5,911 bases of DNA. Source: Deltaproteobacteria bacterium (lineage in GTDB: Bacteria; Desulfobacterota; Desulfarculia; Adiutricales; Adiutricaceae). Position numbers and translations under genes: made by a program. Below the pieces are notes generated by a model, which was not told the DNA's origin, did no database searches, and worked only from the letters and a program-made list of their open reading frames with translations. Of the stretch, positions 4,910 to 5,911 are shown one piece after another (the first letter of the stretch is position 1; every line of letters starts with the position of its first letter). The stretch is taken from contig JAIRZX010000006.1 in NCBI GenBank assembly GCA_031267005.1, positions 1 to 5,911 of the forward strand, written 5' to 3'.

Positions 4910-5857
4910 ATGGCTGAGGGCAGCGGGAACGGGGAGGGCCGCGGCGCGGCCGCCCTGAAAGGGAGGATCCGGGAACTCGCCGAGCGGCGGGACGCCGTCA
5001 TAATCTCTCACTATTACTGCGTCCCGGACGTCCACGACGTGGCCGACTTCGTGGGGGACAGCCTGGGGCTCTCCCAGGAGGCCCAGAGGAGCCCCCGCTC
5101 CGTCGTGGTCTTCTGCGGGGTGCATTTCATGGCCGAGACCGCGAGCATCCTGTGCCCGGACAAGACGGTGCTTTTGGCCAACATCGACGCCGGCTGCCCC
5201 ATGGCCGACATGATCACCCCGGAGGCTCTCGTAAAGAGGAAGGCGGAGCTTCCCGGGGTGCCGGTCCTGACCTACGTGAATTCGTCCGCCGCTGTTAAGG
5301 CCCACTCGGACATCTGCTGCACCTCGGCGAACGTCACCGCGGTCATGCGGTCCCTCCCCGGGGACAGGATCCTCATGACCCCCGACCGGAACCTGGCGAT
5401 GCGCACGCAAACCCTCGTCCCGGACAAGGAGATCCTCCTGTGGCCGGGCTTCTGCCCCACCCACCACCGCGTGAACCTGGCGGAGGTCCAGAAGATAAAG
5501 CGCGAGCACCCCGACGCGCTGGTCCTGGCCCACCCCGAGTGCCAGCCCAAGATCCTGGCCGAGGCCCACGTGGTCGGCTCAACCAGCGGCATCATCAAGG
5601 CGTGCCTGGAGAGCGACAGGAAGGAGTGCCTGATCCTGACCGAGGAGGGCGTAATTTACCCCTTGAGGAAAAAGCGCCCGGACAAGGTCTTCCTCACCCC
5701 CGAGACGCCCATGGTCTGCCCCAACATGAAGAAGGTTACCCTGGAGAACGTCTTGGACGCCCTGGAGACCCTGACCCCGGTAATCAAGGTCCCCGAGGAG
5801 ATCCGCGCTCCCGCCCTCCGCGCAGTAGAGCGCATGATGGCGGTTCCCAGGGACTAG
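4910..5857 (+). CDS. nadA: Quinolinate synthase A, [4Fe-4S] enzyme
   Basis: This 315-aa protein is NadA, which condenses iminoaspartate with dihydroxyacetone phosphate to make quinolinate, the precursor of NAD, in the cytoplasm. The three cluster-binding cysteines of the family are present: C96 in DAGCPMAD, C182 in WPGFCPTHHRV and C270 in TPMVCPNMKK. Substrate residues are also visible: H34-Y35 in ISHYY, Y122 and N124 in TYVNSSAAVKA, H208 and E210 in AHPEC, and S224-T225 in GSTSGI. Length fits the compact form seen in Thermotoga and many anaerobes; the first 15 or so residues are a Gly/Glu-rich extension of no known role. The cluster is oxygen-sensitive, consistent with an anaerobe. The start has an excellent ribosome binding site and abuts the lolA stop. 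nadB (or an aspartate dehydrogenase) and nadC, needed to complete the route, are not in the window. No key residue is missing. Confidence 0.97.
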   Translation: MAEGSGNGEGRGAAALKGRIRELAERRDAVIISHYYCVPDVHDVADFVGDSLGLSQEAQRSPRSVVVFCGVHFMAETASILCPDKTVLLANIDAGCPMADMITPEALVKRKAELPGVPVLTYVNSSAAVKAHSDICCTSANVTAVMRSLPGDRILMTPDRNLAMRTQTLVPDKEILLWPGFCPTHHRVNLAEVQKIKREHPDALVLAHPECQPKILAEAHVVGSTSGIIKACLESDRKECLILTEEGVIYPLRKKRPDKVFLTPETPMVCPNMKKVTLENVLDALETLTPVIKVPEEIRAPALRAVERMMAVPRD

Positions 5858-5868
5858 CCGCCGGGATC

Positions 5869-5911
5869 CCAAGCTCCACTCCAAGCTCCACGCTCCAAGC
5901 TCCAAGCTCCA
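5869..5911. repeat. CCAAGCT heptanucleotide tandem repeat, cut by the window end
   Basis: Starting 11 bp past the nadA stop, units read CCAAGCT (5869), CCACT (5876, two bases short), CCAAGCT (5881), CCACGCT (5888, one change), CCAAGCT (5895), CCAAGCT (5902), then CCA at 5909-5911, where the window stops. The array therefore probably continues. On the opposite strand it reads TGGAGCT repeats, which when conceptually translated give Leu-Gly-Ala-Trp-Ser-type peptides. I regard such frames as artefacts, not genes. Confidence 0.85.

Noticed and set aside
4268..5569. 433-codon minus-strand open frame opposite lolA and nadA
   Set aside because: It is fully antisense to two confidently identified genes, and its translation is Gly/Arg/His-rich with no recognisable domain.
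5579..5905. Minus-strand frame beginning in the heptamer repeat with ELGAWSLE-like residues
   Set aside because: It is antisense to nadA, and its N terminus is only the translated TGGAGCT repeat.
1..5911. Mobile element, prophage or defence system
   Set aside because: No transposase, integrase, phage, toxin-antitoxin or nuclease genes, and no terminal inverted repeats or target duplications were seen. Every accepted gene is housekeeping, envelope or cofactor related.

Overview
The window looks like a chromosomal piece of a GC-rich (by eye about two-thirds G+C or more), Gram-negative, probably anaerobic bacterium. A carbon monoxide dehydrogenase maturation ATPase (CooC type) and a DUF3786 protein point to a lineage with CODH or Wood-Ljungdahl chemistry. 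A LolA-type carrier and a signal-peptide-bearing TraB/GumN protein require a periplasm, and the LolA an outer membrane. A deltaproteobacterial (Desulfobacterota-like) sulfate reducer or syntroph is the best inference, but nothing here fixes the genus.

Left half, minus strand. A DUF3786 gene (1704-2324) is followed, after a 546-bp gap, by cooC (384-1157). cooC has its own credible promoter (1207-1235), a clean ribosome binding site and a strong intrinsic terminator (232-289), so it is probably transcribed alone. No CODH structural gene (cooS/acsA) lies in the window. The gap upstream of cooC holds a nested tandem repeat (1332-1466): about twelve 11-nt units grouped into four copies of about 33 nt, with A-runs spaced at roughly one DNA helical turn. 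Positions 1-383 hold only the terminator hairpins and GC-rich sequence.

Right half, plus strand. A divergent 491-bp intergenic region carries a candidate promoter on each strand, a 19-bp palindrome and a G-tract cluster. It leads into a secreted TraB/GumN-family protein (2816-3829). After a 333-bp gap with a 23-nt duplication and a C-rich leader come lolA (4163-4909) and nadA (4910-5857). The lolA stop and the nadA start abut, so they are almost certainly co-transcribed and translationally coupled. The window ends inside a heptanucleotide (CCAAGCT) repeat directly after nadA.

Functional picture. The left genes likely serve metallocluster/CODH maturation, with DUF3786 as an uncharacterised partner. 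The right genes serve envelope maintenance (LolA, TraB/GumN) and de novo NAD synthesis (NadA). I see no phage, insertion sequence, CRISPR, tRNA or rRNA, and no convincing new multi-gene system. The most unusual material is non-coding: three unrelated short-period tandem repeats in three intergenic spaces, plus candidate regulatory palindromes and hairpins.
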